Below are positions 44,253-55,615 of a stretch of 64,000 nt of DNA, piece after piece (within the stretch, counting starts at the first letter, position 1; the number at the start of each line of letters is the position of its first letter). The stretch comes from Orobanche coerulescens. Its lineage: Eukaryota; Streptophyta; Magnoliopsida; Lamiales; Orobanchaceae. A program made the position numbers and the translations under genes. The notes below the pieces were generated by a model. That model was given only the letters and a program-made list of their open reading frames with translations, was not told the origin of the DNA and did no database searches. Where the stretch lies: NCBI GenBank assembly GCA_033398695.1, contig CM065815.1, forward strand, positions 13,236,501 to 13,300,500, given 5' to 3'.

Positions 44253-44738
44253 CACTCAATGCCACAAACTATGGTATCTAATACCCATACTCTCCAGATG
44301 TCTCTCTAAGACCTTCTGAGATAGTGGCTTGGTAAGCGGATTAGCAACGTTATTTGCTGTGTCTACTCTCTGCAGTATAACATTTCCTTCCTGAACCATT
44401 TCTCTCACAAAATGATATTTTCTCGCAATATGTTTGGTATTGTGGTGAGCCCTAGGCTCCTTAGCCTGTGCAACTGCTCCGTCGTTGTCACAAAACAGCG
44501 TCACGGGCTTCTCCGCATTAGGAACCACTTGAAGTTCCTCAGGGAACTTCTTAATCTAAAAAACTTCTTTAACAGCCTCCGTGGCTGCCTGATATTCGGC
44601 TTGACATGTAGAGATAGCAGTCGAACTTTGCTTGGCACTTCTCCAAGAAACTGCCCCACCATTCAGAGTGAAGATATACCCTGATGTGGACATCTGAGCA
44701 TCCATGTCCCCCGAAAAATCTGAGTCTGTATAGGCCTA
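44253..44738 (-). pseudogene. Copia RNase H (C-terminal pol fragment)
   Basis: One frame reads YTDSDFSGDMDAQMSTSGYI, GGAVSWRSAKQSSTAISTCQ, AEYQAATEAVKEVF, a TAG at 44558-44556, IKKF, then TLFCDNDGAVAQAKEPRAHH and VANPLTKPLSQKVLERH. The catalytic Asp, Glu and Asp are visible in YTDSD, AEYQAA and LFCDND. Only one stop, probably TGG to TAG, interrupts it. It is truncated upstream. Confidence 0.85.
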
Positions 44739-45060
44739 TTTGAATTGGGACAGCCGAGGACGGTGTCCATCCGTGAGTTATTGCTGTCGTGTTGGCCGAC
44801 TCAAGGCAGCACACTATTATTCTTGTAATTCAGTAATCTTGGGATCGTTGCCGTTCGTGATTAATTGTGTTTGGAGGCTAGTCGTGGCTAGTGCTCGATG
44901 GGTAAGCTTGGGGCTTGAACCTTCGCGGTTGGTTTCCTAACACCTACAGTTCAGTAGGTCACGGTCACTGGGTGATCTCATTATGGGTAAGTCTGGGGCT
45001 TGAACCTTCGCGGTTGGTTTCCCAGCACCTGCAATTCAGCAGGTGACGGTCATTGGATGG
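44739..45060. repeat. Junction region with an 85-bp direct repeat
   Basis: From 44901 the block beginning GGTAAGCTTGGGGCTTGAAC and containing CTTCGCGGTTGGTTTCC repeats at 44986 with substitutions. The part before 44901 has no recognisable gene. It is probably the non-coding remnant of another element. Confidence 0.5.
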
Positions 45061-45202
45061 CCTCATTGTGATACGGCTTCTTTCCGTGGCTTCAGCCCTC
45101 ATTGTGATACGGCTTCGTGCCGTGGCTTCAGCCCTCATTGTGATACGGCTTCGTGCTGTGGCTTCGGCCCTCATTGTGATACGGCTTCACGTCGTGGCTT
45201 CG
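45061..45202. repeat. 36-bp tandem repeat, four copies
   Basis: CCTCATTGTGATACGGCTTC starts at 45061, 45097, 45133 and 45169. The last copy is cut by the E4 LTR after 34 bases. Its period of exactly 12 codons leaves a minus-strand frame open, but I see no sign that it is a gene. Confidence 0.85.
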
Positions 45203-46822
45203 TGTAACACCCCAAACTAGGCGAATATTATAGTGCCGTGGACCCTCGACTGGGACCCACCAGGCGGATGAAAATTAATGAATAAAGTGATATAATTGTA
45301 GCACCGAACCACAGTATATCAATAATTACTCCGATGAGGAGTTTCATTACAACACACCCAAGATAAATACCGAATACATGTATATTTTATATGAAGATAA
45401 AATATACAACAATGAATGAAACGAAGATCCAAGTGGAAGTCTGCAGCGGAAATAAAATAAAGAAAACACGAGTGAATGAAAGGACTGGGCCCCCTTACTA
45501 GTATCACTGGGACTCCTCGCCGTCAACGTTCTCTTCCCGTGCTTTAGCCTTGCCATGACCTGAAAACAATATCCCCCAACGGCCGGGCCATACGTAACAA
45601 CAATCCTCAAGAGTTGAATAAACACAAACATGATATAACTTAATTATGAAATGAAGCTGAAAAGAGGCATCATAGTACACCCATAATGGAATGTGCACGT
45701 GCACAAGACGGATGTCCGGACACACCCGCCATTGTACCTAATTAGTCTCACGGAGGTACATTACCGTGTGCACAGTCCAATGTGTCGGTGAACCCAACAC
45801 ATGACCATCACGTGCCCGACTAAAAATCCCACAAATCCACACCTGGTTGCGCAATATGAACCCAGAAGGTCATATGAACAAGAATGACCATGAAGAATAA
45901 TAATGAATAACAATCTGACAAAGTCAAGAATGACTCACCGAGATGAAATGATAGTGAAATGAATTATAGCTCAATGAAATGATTGGAACCGTCGTTCCTC
46001 ATGAATGAAGTGATTAATTGATAATTACAAGTCTCAATACGGTTAATACATTATGAATGAATTATGATTATGAATGAACAACAACGAAAGGAATGAAAAT
46101 CCTTTTAACCGAGTAAGAATTAACTTACCCAATACCGGTGATGAAATGTCCTTCCCCGAACAAACGTCCTTAAAGAAAGTCGGTTGCTCGAACAACCTTG
46201 AATGACAATTACCAACAAACGCTCAATATACGAATCAAACACGATTATAACCGACTCAATCGTCGATACAACAATATCCAAACTCATTGAGGCATTCTAG
46301 CGAACACTTAGCAACCACACAACTTTCGATAATATCCAAGTCCCGAATATATCAAAACCCACTCCAAAATGAGTATTTCAAACCATCAAAACACTTTCAA
46401 TGATATCAATAATCCCATAGGAATCCACAATTCGAGTTAACGACAACATGTAATTGAAAACCCCTAAAGTGTTCTTGAATCAAACCTCAACAATTCATGA
46501 AATCCAAAATAACTGAATAATCCGTGGGAAAACATTTATCCAAGGTAGATAATCCATATCTAACATATTCCAACAACAATCCAAGCTTACACGAAGAAAT
46601 CGGAAGGATAAACCCAAAATACGAAATTCTAGATCCAAGAAGATTATTACCTTGATTTGATGTGATGGGGATGATGAAATGACAATTAATCCGAATGATA
46701 AGCTTGAAGGTGATGATTGATGATTGCACCTCGAAGAATACTTTCCAAAACGCCCGGAATCGTCCAAAATCGCCGAAGGAATGAAGAGAAATGACAAATG
46801 ACGAAGAAAAGACTGGATTATC

Positions 46823-46832
46823 CTATATATAG
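46823..46832 (-). promoter_or_regulatory. E4 LTR TATA box
   Basis: CTATATATAG lies 11 bases downstream, in element orientation, of the last motif of the array. Confidence 0.65.
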
Positions 46833-46843
46833 CAAGTCCCAGT

Positions 46844-47409
46844 TAGCGTGCGCTAGCTCCTGTGCGTAGCGTGCGCTAACGGGTGCATTGGGTAGTCCAG
46901 TACCCTCTGCTCGCAACGGTAGCGTGCGCTACATACCTTTTGTAGCGTGCGCTACAACCATTTAATTAGCGTGTGTTAACACAAATGGTTAGCATGCGCT
47001 AACGAATTATCTGATGCCCAGTACTGGAGTCCAGAACCTCCTGTTCTCTGATCTGATCGCGGTAGCGCGCGCTACACACAAGCTTCAGCGTGCGCTACTT
47101 ATACCGATTAACGTACGCTAATCTACTCGTAGCGTGCGCTAGGCATTTATCCAATGCAGTCCAGTAGCCACTGGACTCTACCTGATCCGTCCTTAGCGCG
47201 CGCTACACTGGATGCATAGCATGCGCTACTCCGACCTACTAGCGCGCGCTACTTACCATTCGTAGCGTGCGCTACTTATAACCCAACTGCAGTCCAGTGC
47301 CTTCTGGACTGCCTGCTTGAAACATACTAGCGTGCGCTAGTGTTGAGAGGTGGTGTGCGCTACCCGTACTCAATTAGCGCACGCTAAAGAGAGTACGTAG
47401 CGTGCGCTA
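46844..47409. repeat. Higher-order TAGCGTGCGCTA array in E4 LTR
   Basis: There are eighteen copies. Starts: 46844, 46867; 46920, 46943, 46967, 46990; 47063, 47086, 47109, 47130; 47194, 47217, 47240, 47263; 47328, 47351, 47375, 47398. Within blocks the step is 21-24 bp, mostly 23. Blocks of four recur every 131-143 bp. The gaps contain variants of GCAGTCCAGT...CTGGACT. Confidence 0.92.
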
Positions 47410-47639
47410 CTCCTCATACACAGCACACTATGAAGATGACAACGATGATAAACACGGCACGATTCTCCAACTAGATTGATGATGAATGACGATTGATACA
47501 CGATACAATTACTCTGAATGATGAATACAATGATTGAATATGAGTGACAAATGATCAGTAATGAGTGAAAATTACTGAGTGACAATTAGTGAACGATAAA
47601 TACTGAGTGATAATGACTGAATTACAACCGGGTATTACA

Positions 47640-47652
47640 TACACCCCCCTTA
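47640..47652 (-). other. E4 polypurine tract
   Basis: The minus strand reads AAGGGGGGTGTA against the LTR. Confidence 0.8.
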
Positions 47653-47672
47653 AAAGAGTTTCGTCCCCGAAA

Positions 47673-48148
47673 CTAAGGGTCAAACAAATCGGGATAACTC
47701 TCCCGCATATTATCCTCGGTTTCCCAAGTAGCCTCTTCGACTCTGTGTCTAGACCACTGAATTTTAACCAAAGGAATCGTCTTGTTCCTCAACTGTTTGA
47801 TTCGCCGCTCTAAGATTCGTATAGGACGCTCCTCATATGAATGATCATCGGCGATTTCGATTTTGTCGAACTGAAGTATGTGACTCGGGTCGGCAACATA
47901 CTTCCGTAACTGAGATACGTGAAACACATTATGAATTCGGCTCAACGCCGGAGGTAAGGCCAATCGATAAGCTAACTCTCCTACTCGATCCAAAATCTCA
48001 AACGGTCCAATGAATCTCGGACTCAACTTCCCCCTCATCCCAAAACGCAAGATACCACGACTCGGGGATACCTTGACCAAAACATGGTCACCTATCTCGA
48101 ACTCTAATGGTCGACGACGATTATCTGCATAAGGTTTTTGTTGACTCT
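47673..48148 (-). pseudogene. E4 integrase C-terminus and chromodomain-like tail
   Basis: The open frame reads [58 protein letters not shown] and VKIQWSRHRVEEATWETED, ending YPDLFDP with a stop at 47673. Upstream it joins the piece ending HLLTA at 60135, across E5. This module follows the catalytic core and may steer insertion to chromatin (family knowledge). Confidence 0.88.
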
Positions 48149-48153
48149 GAGCG

Positions 48154-49080
48154 TGTTGTTACCCAAAATATTATCCGGAGATAATATTGCTGGAATGATC
48201 GAGTAACAAACAAATGCGAGAACACTTCCGTGGGAAAATAAATAACACAAGGTTTGCCGGGGTTGTTAATCCCGGGCTTGAATGCTCTCGCGAGATGTTA
48301 TTAATATAGATACTTTGGAGTACAAATATTAATATTAGAATCTATTACAATGAGTGTAAAGACTTCTAGTTATCTAAGCTGTAGAGCGTGTAGATTGCCG
48401 GAAGAACCAGATATGAAGCTCTGTGAGTTCTTGCTTTAGATGTTCTGTAAGTGTGTATGAATATCACTATGAATGTATAAGTAATTGCTAGATGAGTCTT
48501 TTTCCTCTCTCTGTGCGTTTTTCACTGTATTCACGATGATGCTAGGCCACTGTTGTAAGCCTCCTATTTATAGGAGACAGGGTTGTTGGGACCTCTCCGG
48601 CGATCGCGGGCGACCGCCGTTTTCTATATTATAATAAGGTGGGCGATCGTCCCGTCACGTGGGGATGTTCCCTCAAAGTCCGAGGCTGTTGCTGGCATCC
48701 AGCTGTGCGAGCCAATGGGAAGCCTGCACGCGTCCTGAGTCGCTGTCCGGGGAGGACCCACTTTATACCTTTCGGCGGGCCTGTCGGTAGGTGAGGTAGG
48801 TGACAGGCTGGGGTCAAAGGCCTTATCTTGCGGCGCCTTTTGTGGATCTGCATGTGGGTCTCCGTCCAAGATTCGGTCTTTGACGACTTTGACGGATGTT
48901 GGATTCATACGTGTCACGAGACGATCGTCTATGGTCGGATATCAAAGACGATCGCCAGATGCCAAATGATGATCGCCGTCGGTGCCGACTGCTGGGTGTT
49001 TGCCCAGCGTATGTCTTCTATGGTTGTCTCTCAGACCATTATGCCGATCGCAATCGAGGCGTATTAATCGCCGCACAACA
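48154..49080 (-). repeat. E5 3' LTR
   Basis: 927 bp, from TGTTGTTACCC to CGCCGCACAACA. Confidence 0.95.
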
Positions 49081-49082
49081 AT

Positions 49083-49092
49083 TGCCCCCCAA
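49083..49092 (-). other. E5 polypurine tract
   Basis: The minus strand reads TTGGGGGGCA next to the 3' LTR. Confidence 0.75.
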
Positions 49093-49451
49093 CTCGCTTC
49101 GATGTTGAAAACACGGGGTGAGGTGGCACTGTTGGCGATCGCCAGTGTTTAGACGATTGGCTCGTTTGTTTATGACAAGAACGATCATCAGGACAATCTG
49201 ATTTCAAATTTGGACAATCTCCTTTTGCGCTGGAATCAGCGGGAAATGAAGGCGGGCTCTCGAAACGTTGCAAGGACACGCGTCGCGCTATCATTGGGGG
49301 AGTCCGACGGTTTCGTCAGACTTGTCGCATGGCGTGCCCTCGAAAAGACGCGTACTCGAGTTTCGAGGGCTGCATTTAATGTGTCCCCCCCGACGGTTGC
49401 ACTCCAGCCCTCGGGATTTCACCTATTTGCACAGAGACCCCTGCTCCTGTC

Positions 49452-49460
49452 TATAAAAGG
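49452..49460 (+). promoter_or_regulatory. TATA box of the E5 antisense gene
   Basis: TATAAAAGG lies about 150 bases before the antisense ATG (49605) on the strand opposite to pol. A possible 5' UTR splice donor, AGGTAAGAA, lies at 49560-49568. Confidence 0.6.
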
Positions 49461-49604
49461 GGCTAGGGCTACTTCATTTCCACTCTTCACGCACCCTTGC
49501 TTTTTAGTTGAGACTCTGCAGAATTTTTTTGAAGATCCTTGTGCCGACCGTCCTTCTCTTTAGGTAAGAACACAAATCTCCTCTCCCCCTTTACTTTTAA
49601 GAAC

Positions 49605-52284
49605 ATGTCTGGAGGATCTAAAACATTCGAGGACGGTAGCTCCTCCGCTGCCGTGGCTTCGCCTGACCGGGAGGAAATTCCCGTGGGTCTTCATATGGAA
49701 ACGGCCGTCGAGGCCATTCATGCGGGGATTGCACCCGCGGAACTTGAAGAGCTCTTCAATGAGGCCGAAGTGGCGAGATCAGCGGCGGCGGCGGAGCAGG
49801 GGACTCGCCGGCGGATGAAGATGAAATGGTACGGCTGTCTTGGGAACGGGATAGCGTATTCGGCCCCGCTTATTTAGACTTTGCTAAGCTTATGGAGGGG
49901 ATTGTCGGACCATGTCCTGAATTTGATTTCGAAGTGTATTCCGCCGCCCACCCCTATGAGCACGTGAAGCAGACGGCGTTTTGGGCCGCTGACCCTTCTC
50001 GGTGGACTCTCGGTCAGATTCGGAGTTCGGCGACCCAGAAAGACTTGAGTCGCTGGAGGGCGAAATATCACATTCCTTCTGATGTTTCATTGCACGTGCC
50101 CTCAGAGAACGAACGTGCCGACCAGCCTCCTGAGGGTATGGTCGCTGTCAATGAAATGACCCTGGCGGCCGGATTGCGGTTCCCCTTGCCGTTCGCCGTG
50201 TCGAATTTGATGATCGCCTGGAATGTGGCACCGCTCCAGTTGACGTCGAATGCTTGGTTGCAGATTATCAGCACCTTGACATTATTCGGCGGTCATCGGC
50301 TGTTTCGTCTGCCTTTTGCGCTGGAAATGAATTATCTTTTCAAGCTGACCGCGCAGAAGGGATCGGTCCGAGGTTACCATATCCAGGGTCGCCTGGGTAG
50401 GGTGGTCCTTGGGGTGCCAAACAAGGTTCGGGGCGACCTGGCAAAGTGGTACTGGGTCGGCGGTGCATGGAGGTCGGCATCGAGCGATACGCCGGAGGAA
50501 GAGTTGGATATCCCCACCAATTTTCGGGAGAGGAATCCGAGTAAGGGTTTCAACTCTCCCTTTATTTGGATACACCTTGAACTGATCTAATTTGGTTTTC
50601 TTTTTGCAGAATCCCTTGTTCCAGCGATCGGCGATCTCCCTTTTGATTTCTTGATCGTCTGGGAGCGAATTCGCGCCTTGCCAGACTCCTACATCGATGT
50701 TCAATCAGTCAGTCATGAACTCCATCGGTTGGGAGCTCGACTGTTTCGATACCCTCGCCACTTAAAGGCCCCGGGTATGGATTTTTATTTCCTCTTTCCT
50801 GCATGACGATCGTCTGATTGAAGTAGATGTCTAACTTGTCTGAATTTCTTCTTTGACAGAGATTCATTTTCCCCACTACGCCGAGCCACCGCAAGAGATC
50901 GCAATGTCGATCCTCAGTCTGTTGGGTCGCCTTCACCAGGGAAAGAAGACGGGTCGTGCCCCTGCGACGACGTCTCGTCCCGTCCCTGCGGTGAGGCCTG
51001 CTACGGTGCCGGTCGTCGAGCCGGAAGTTCAGGAGGAAGAACAACTCCATCGCAACCGCAAGAGGCGGAGGCCGGAGGAGTCCCTGTCGACTGCTGAGGC
51101 GGACGTATCCATTCTGGAGCCGCCGGTTGCCGCGCCGCCTATTTCTGCTGTTCCGATGGTGGAGGGATCCGGCTCCAGGTCCTCGGCCGGCTTCCTGAAG
51201 ACTGCGGCAATCGCCGAAGCTGAAACTCCTCGGGGAAAGCCCTATTTTGGCCGCGACCCCAAGTTGGTCAACAGGTAGGACCGGTTTGATCTTTCCGAGT
51301 TAGGCAATTTGTGTAAGGCATATAGTAACTCCTTTGTTTCTTTTGTTTGTGTTGCAGGGTCCGTACGTCTCGCCGATGGTGCTGGATTTCCTGGCGAGCA
51401 AGTCTCCGCGCCAGTCCCTCGACGTCCCTTCTTACGTCTCCAAGGCCATCACCTCTCTGCCTAAGGCTTAGACGACCGATCTCGACGCGATTGCTCGTCG
51501 GCGGTCTGGAGACGCCATGCAGGCGACATTCGCCCTGACTCTCCAGGCGGCGGCGATGGCCGCCCAAGCCGTTAAGGATTATGAGGGGCGACCCTCTAAT
51601 GCTCGCCTCCATCAAGACCTCGAGGCGGCTCGGAACAAAAACATCGACTTCGCCAACTGGATCCAGGCCATGGAGAAGGAATACTTAGAGACGGCCAAAC
51701 GAGCCAAGTAGGACCTCGATCGGATGAAGCAGGAGCTTAGCCGGTCCAAGGAGGTGGCCGATCGGTTCCGCGACCAGGTGACGGAAGCTCGCCGGATGCA
51801 TTCGGCCTCGCAAGAGGAGGCGACCGGGCTGAAGGCGACAGTGGATCGGCTCAACAGCGAGCTGGAGAAAGCAAAAGGAGAGCTGGAGAAAGCAAAGGGA
51901 GAACTGGCCGCCAAGGTGGTCGAGCTAGCGGATGCTGAGAAGACGACTTCGGATTTGAAAAAGTAGATCAAGGCGATCGAGACCGATCCCTACCTTAATA
52001 TGGCACTCGTCGGCGAGTTCGCCTACTATATGGCCTACGTCGATGCTGTCCGAGCCGCCAAGAAGGTAGGGATCGAGGTCGGTCCTATGATGGAGAGCTT
52101 CAAGGCCTACGCACTCGAGCACCCTTTGCATCCGGAATTTTCCCTGCCGATCCTCGACCTCACCGACTTGGGGATCGACTTGAGTTGGTATCCTTTCTCG
52201 GATAAACTCATTTATCCTGAGGCCGATGAGGGAGCACGTGCCGATCCGCTACCTGGGGGCGAAGACCAGCCGGGGGGAGCCTGA
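49605..52284 (+). pseudogene. E5 antisense gene (putative gypsy-type transposon protein)
   Basis: A plus-strand gene inside a minus-strand element. Exon 1 (49605-50540) starts MSGGSKTFEDG, shifts frame near 49820, and encodes a globular region (FDFEVYSAAHPYEHVKQTAF; AAGLRFPLPFAVSNLMIAWN; TLFGGHRLFRLPF) like the 'putative gypsy type transposon' domain. Exon 2 is 50610-50774, exon 3 50860-51274 (basic, Pro/Glu-rich), exon 4 51358-52284 (coiled-coil ELEKAKGELEKAKGEL, then a C-terminal domain). Introns 50541-50609, 50775-50859 and 51275-51357 have GT...AG ends. Three in-frame TAG codons (51469, 51709, 51964) and an out-of-phase exon 3/4 joint break it. Function is unknown; such antisense ORFs are known from Tat elements. 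Confidence 0.75.
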
Positions 52285-53431
52285 GCGATTTTTATCTTCC
52301 TTCGCTTTGCAATTTTCTGCTTTTTCTTCTATTGCCTTCGGGCTTGTATTTGTATGAATTTCTTGATTTGAATAAAATACTCCTTTCTCGCATCTGATTC
52401 TTTACATGTGCAATCGCCTTTGAATATTTGCATGTGAATTTATACAAGTGTGTATATAATTGCTTCTGATGCCTTGTTCGCCTGATCGATTGTTTGAATA
52501 TTGAATGCATTGACATGCTTGGAAATTCTTACTTGTAAATATTGTCGAACAAAACCGATCGTCCTGCGTGTGTTTGAACGAAGTCGATCGGGTACGGTCC
52601 CTTCCTTCCGATCGCATTTAGGACTAGTTCCACTTCTTTGCCCCTTGTTTTTGTTTACTTATTGTAAGTAAGGGAACAAAAATAGTATGTTTGGTGAGCT
52701 ATCTTCAGTTTTGACGACTCTGAGGAACCGTGAACGGTCGCGGAGTTCGATGGACCGACCTCCGTAGCCGTGTCTTTATGTGCGAGGGACTGTCCCGCGA
52801 CTCACTTTTTTGTTAGAGTCCTCTGTTAGGCTGCGCCGGCCTTGTATTTAAACGAAAGGCGAGCGGTCTTGGTCTGGAGGAGTCCTTGCACGGGGTGTCG
52901 TAGGTTTATTCGACTCCACGTCCGTGGCTTGTTAGCACTTTTCTACCTCAGGTCGGCATGTTAGATGGCGACCCTCGACGGTATACATTGTGATGGGGTA
53001 GGGACGCGCCGCCTTGTCCGGGTACATCATGTTAGATGATGTACTTTGAGGGCGCGCGAACGTGTCCACAGATTAGTTTGGAGGGTCCTTCGGCTACGCC
53101 CGCCTCGTATTTAAACGAAAGGCGAGCGATCGCAGCCCAAAGGAACCTTGCATGGATGAAGCTGTCAGTTCCATCGACCTCCAGGCCCACGGCTGCACTA
53201 CTTCTACCTCGGATCGCCAAGTTGACTGACGACCCTCGACGGTATACGTTGTGCTTGGAGGGACGATCGCTTGCATAGGTCTGTCAGGTTTAGACGATGA
53301 CCTCTTGTAGGGCGAGCGAGCCATCCTATTTCCAGCTGTTTGTTTTTGTCGAGGTGAATCATACAGATGGGATGGGAAAATCTCATTATACTTCTTTGTA
53401 CATTGGGTAACTGAAACTGAATACAGAGTTT
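52285..53431. other. E5 spacer between pol and antisense gene
   Basis: No gene is visible. It holds the antisense poly(A) signal and a diverged direct duplication of about 250 bases: the word GTATTTAAACGAAAGGCGAG at about 52844 and 53106, and ACCCTCGACGGTATAC at about 52970 and 53230. Confidence 0.6.
52371..52376 (+). terminator. Poly(A) signal of the E5 antisense gene
   Basis: AATAAA lies 87 bases after the antisense stop, preceded by T-rich and TGTAT-type plant upstream elements. Confidence 0.6.
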
Positions 53432-54331
53432 TCACGGGTAGTATTTCTTCAAATGTATGGCGTTCCAGGGATATTGGTCTGGAGTGCCGTCAGGGTGTTC
53501 AAGTTCGTAGGCTCCCCTAGTCAGCCACCTAGATATCCTGGAGGGGCCTTCCCAATTCGGGCTAAAGACACTTGTGTGGGTCTGGACCTTTTTGAGGACG
53601 AGATCGCCCACTTGGAAACGTCTTTCCTTGACTTTCGAATTGAAGAACTTCTCGGATCTCCTTTTATGGATTGTGTTCCTCATTTCTGAGGTCAGTCGTC
53701 GTTCTTCGAGCATGTCAAGGTCGATCTGACGGGCCACATCATTGTCTGTCATCATCTCTTGTTCGGTTCGGTGGCTGAGGACGGCGATCTCGGAGGGGAT
53801 CACCGCTTCTGTTCCGAAGGCGAGGGCGAATGGGGTTTCGCTGATTGAATTTCGGGTCGTCGTTCGATAAGACCACAAAACGTCTGGGAGCTCGATCGCC
53901 CATCGTCCTTGCCTGGACTCGAGTCGTGCTTTAATCGTGTGTTTGAGGATTTTGTTTACTGCTTCTACCTGCCCGTTCGTCTGAGGGTGGTAGGGGTCCG
54001 AGAACAACTTTTTGATTCCCCACTTCTCGCAGAATTGCATGACTTCTAAGCCGTCGAACTGCTTTCCGTTGTCGGAGATTATTGCCTGGGGCAGGCCGAA
54101 TCGGCATATGATATTTTTCCAAATGAACTTAATCACTTGTTCTTGGCCGATTTTGTTGAGTGGTTCGGACTCAGCCCATTTAGTGAAATAATCGACCCAT
54201 ACGATGGCAAACTTACAGCCCCCTGGCGCCATCGGCAAGGGACCTATGAGGTCGATGCCCCATTGGGTGAATGGCCATGGGATGTACATTGAGGTGAGCT
54301 GCTCGGGGGAGAGCTTGATGTTTGGGCCCAT
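53432..54331 (-). pseudogene. E5 integrase
   Basis: A 299-residue open stretch carries the catalytic triad: Asp27 (WGIDLIGPLP), Asp86 (IISDNGKQFD) and Glu122 (NGQVEAVNK), with 35 residues between the last two as in retroviral integrases. The C-terminus (RFQVGDLVLKKV, WEGPSRISR) lacks a chromodomain. The HHCC zinc region is upstream in the RNase H frame, separated by a TAG at about 54350. This enzyme would join element cDNA to host DNA. Confidence 0.9.
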
Positions 54332-54349
54332 TACTTGACACCTATGACA

Positions 54350-55555
54350 CTATCTGGCATAGGCGATCGCATCTTTCTGAAGCGAAGGCCAGAAAAAACC
54401 TTGCCTGGTTGTTTTATGGATGAGAGCTCGCCCGCCAGCATGGTTCCCATAGATTCCGTCATGGATCTCGGCTAAGACGAGCCGGGTTTCCTCCGGCGTA
54501 ATGCACTTGAGGAGGGGAAGGCTGAAAGCTCGCTTGTAAAGCCGGTCGTCCAGTAGGGTGTATCTGGTTGCACGGAGCTGGAGCTGGCGAGCTTTGATAC
54601 GATCGTTGGGGACCTTCCCGTCCTTTAAGTATTTAATGAAGGGAGTCATCCAGTTCTCCTCGGCGACGGTGACCGTGGTAATCAGGTTTCTATCGATCGC
54701 CGGTTTCGCCGATTTTGTGATTTGGATGTTAGAGAAATCGGCTGCCCCATCTGACGACGCTAGCTTGGATAGGGCATCGGCCTGGGAATTGTGCTCTCTC
54801 GGGACTTGTTCGATTAGCACTTCCTCAAATTTCGTGCACATTTCGGCGACTAATTCTTGGTATTTGACCATCTGTTCGCCGCGCGCCTCATATTCTCCCT
54901 TGACTTGGTTCACGACCAAGAGGGAGTCCATGAAGATATGGAGGCGACGAACATCAAGGGCGAGGGCTAGATCGAGCCCGCCTACCAAGGCTTCGTACTC
55001 GGCTTCATTGTTGTTCGCACGAAACCCGAAATGCACAGCATTTGTGAAACTTTGTCCGTCGGGGCTAATGAGGACAATCCTTGCCCCTGCTCGCGAGTTG
55101 GTCGCCGAGCCATCCACGTACAGCTTCCAGGCAGGGCGGCCGATCTGGGTCGGACTGTGAGGGAATGTTAATTCCACCACGAAGTCTGCCAGAGCCTGGC
55201 CTTTGATCGCTGTGCGAGGAGCGTATGTGATACCGTATTGGGCGATCTCTAGTGACCACTTGAGGAGTCGCCCGTTGGTGTCCGGTCGGTGTAGAACTTG
55301 CCTTAGAGGGAGAGTTGTCAGAACCTCCACTTGATGTTCGAAGAAGTAGGCTCTTAGCTTGCGAACACTCATGACTAGAGCGTAGGCAATCTTCTCCAGA
55401 GGTGTGTATCGCGTTTCCGCGTCGTGGAGCGCTTGACTAATGAAGTAGATCGACAAGTGGACTAGTCCCTCCGCTCGCACCAAAACGGCACTCAGTGCGA
55501 CCTCCGAGGCCGCCAGGTAAAGGAATAGTTTCTCGCCGGGGATCGGCTTTACCAA
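54350..55555 (-). pseudogene. E5 dual RNase H and integrase zinc region
   Basis: Residues about 1-128 are a degenerate gypsy RNase H: YLAASEVALSAVLV lacks the usual Asp, while TRYTPLEKIAYAL keeps the Glu. Residues about 143-268 form a second RNase H with a full set: LYVDGSATNS (Asp), NNNEAEYEAL (Glu), IFMDSLLVV (Asp), NSQADALSKL (Asp). The last part (EIHDGIYGNHAGGRALIHK, then GFFWPSLQKDA) starts the integrase zinc domain and stops at a TAG. Two RNase H domains in tandem are a hallmark of Tat elements. Confidence 0.9.
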
Positions 55556-55615
55556 GATCTGGGGGTTAGATAGATACTCCTTGATTTTGGCGAACGCTAT
55601 TTGACTCTCCTTCGT

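Larger units (their letters stand above)
42301..44738 (-). mobile_element. Ty1/copia fragment: 3' LTR and end of pol
   Basis: An LTR (42301-44240) with its polypurine tract is preceded, on the minus strand, by the C-terminal RNase H of a copia polyprotein. Homology stops abruptly near 44738, so the 5' part of the element is lost. No partner LTR is in the window, so a target duplication cannot be checked. Confidence 0.85.
45203..47639 (-). repeat. E4 3' LTR
   Basis: This 2437-bp LTR begins TGTAACACCCC and ends GGTATTACA. TATA (minus) lies at 46823-46832 and the motif array at 46844-47409, occupying most of U3. The partner is outside the window. Confidence 0.85.

Noticed and set aside
44965..45174. 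Minus-strand repetitive ORF with a 12-residue period
   Set aside because: It is open only because the 36-bp DNA repeat is a multiple of three. It has no start context or similarity to known proteins.
46844..47409. Regularly spaced palindromic repeats resembling a CRISPR array
   Set aside because: Spacers are only 11-12 bp, there are no cas genes, and the array lies in a plant LTR next to a TATA box.
54558..55160. 200-residue plus-strand frame opposite the E5 RNase H
   Set aside because: It is a shadow of the strongly supported RNase H frames on the minus strand.
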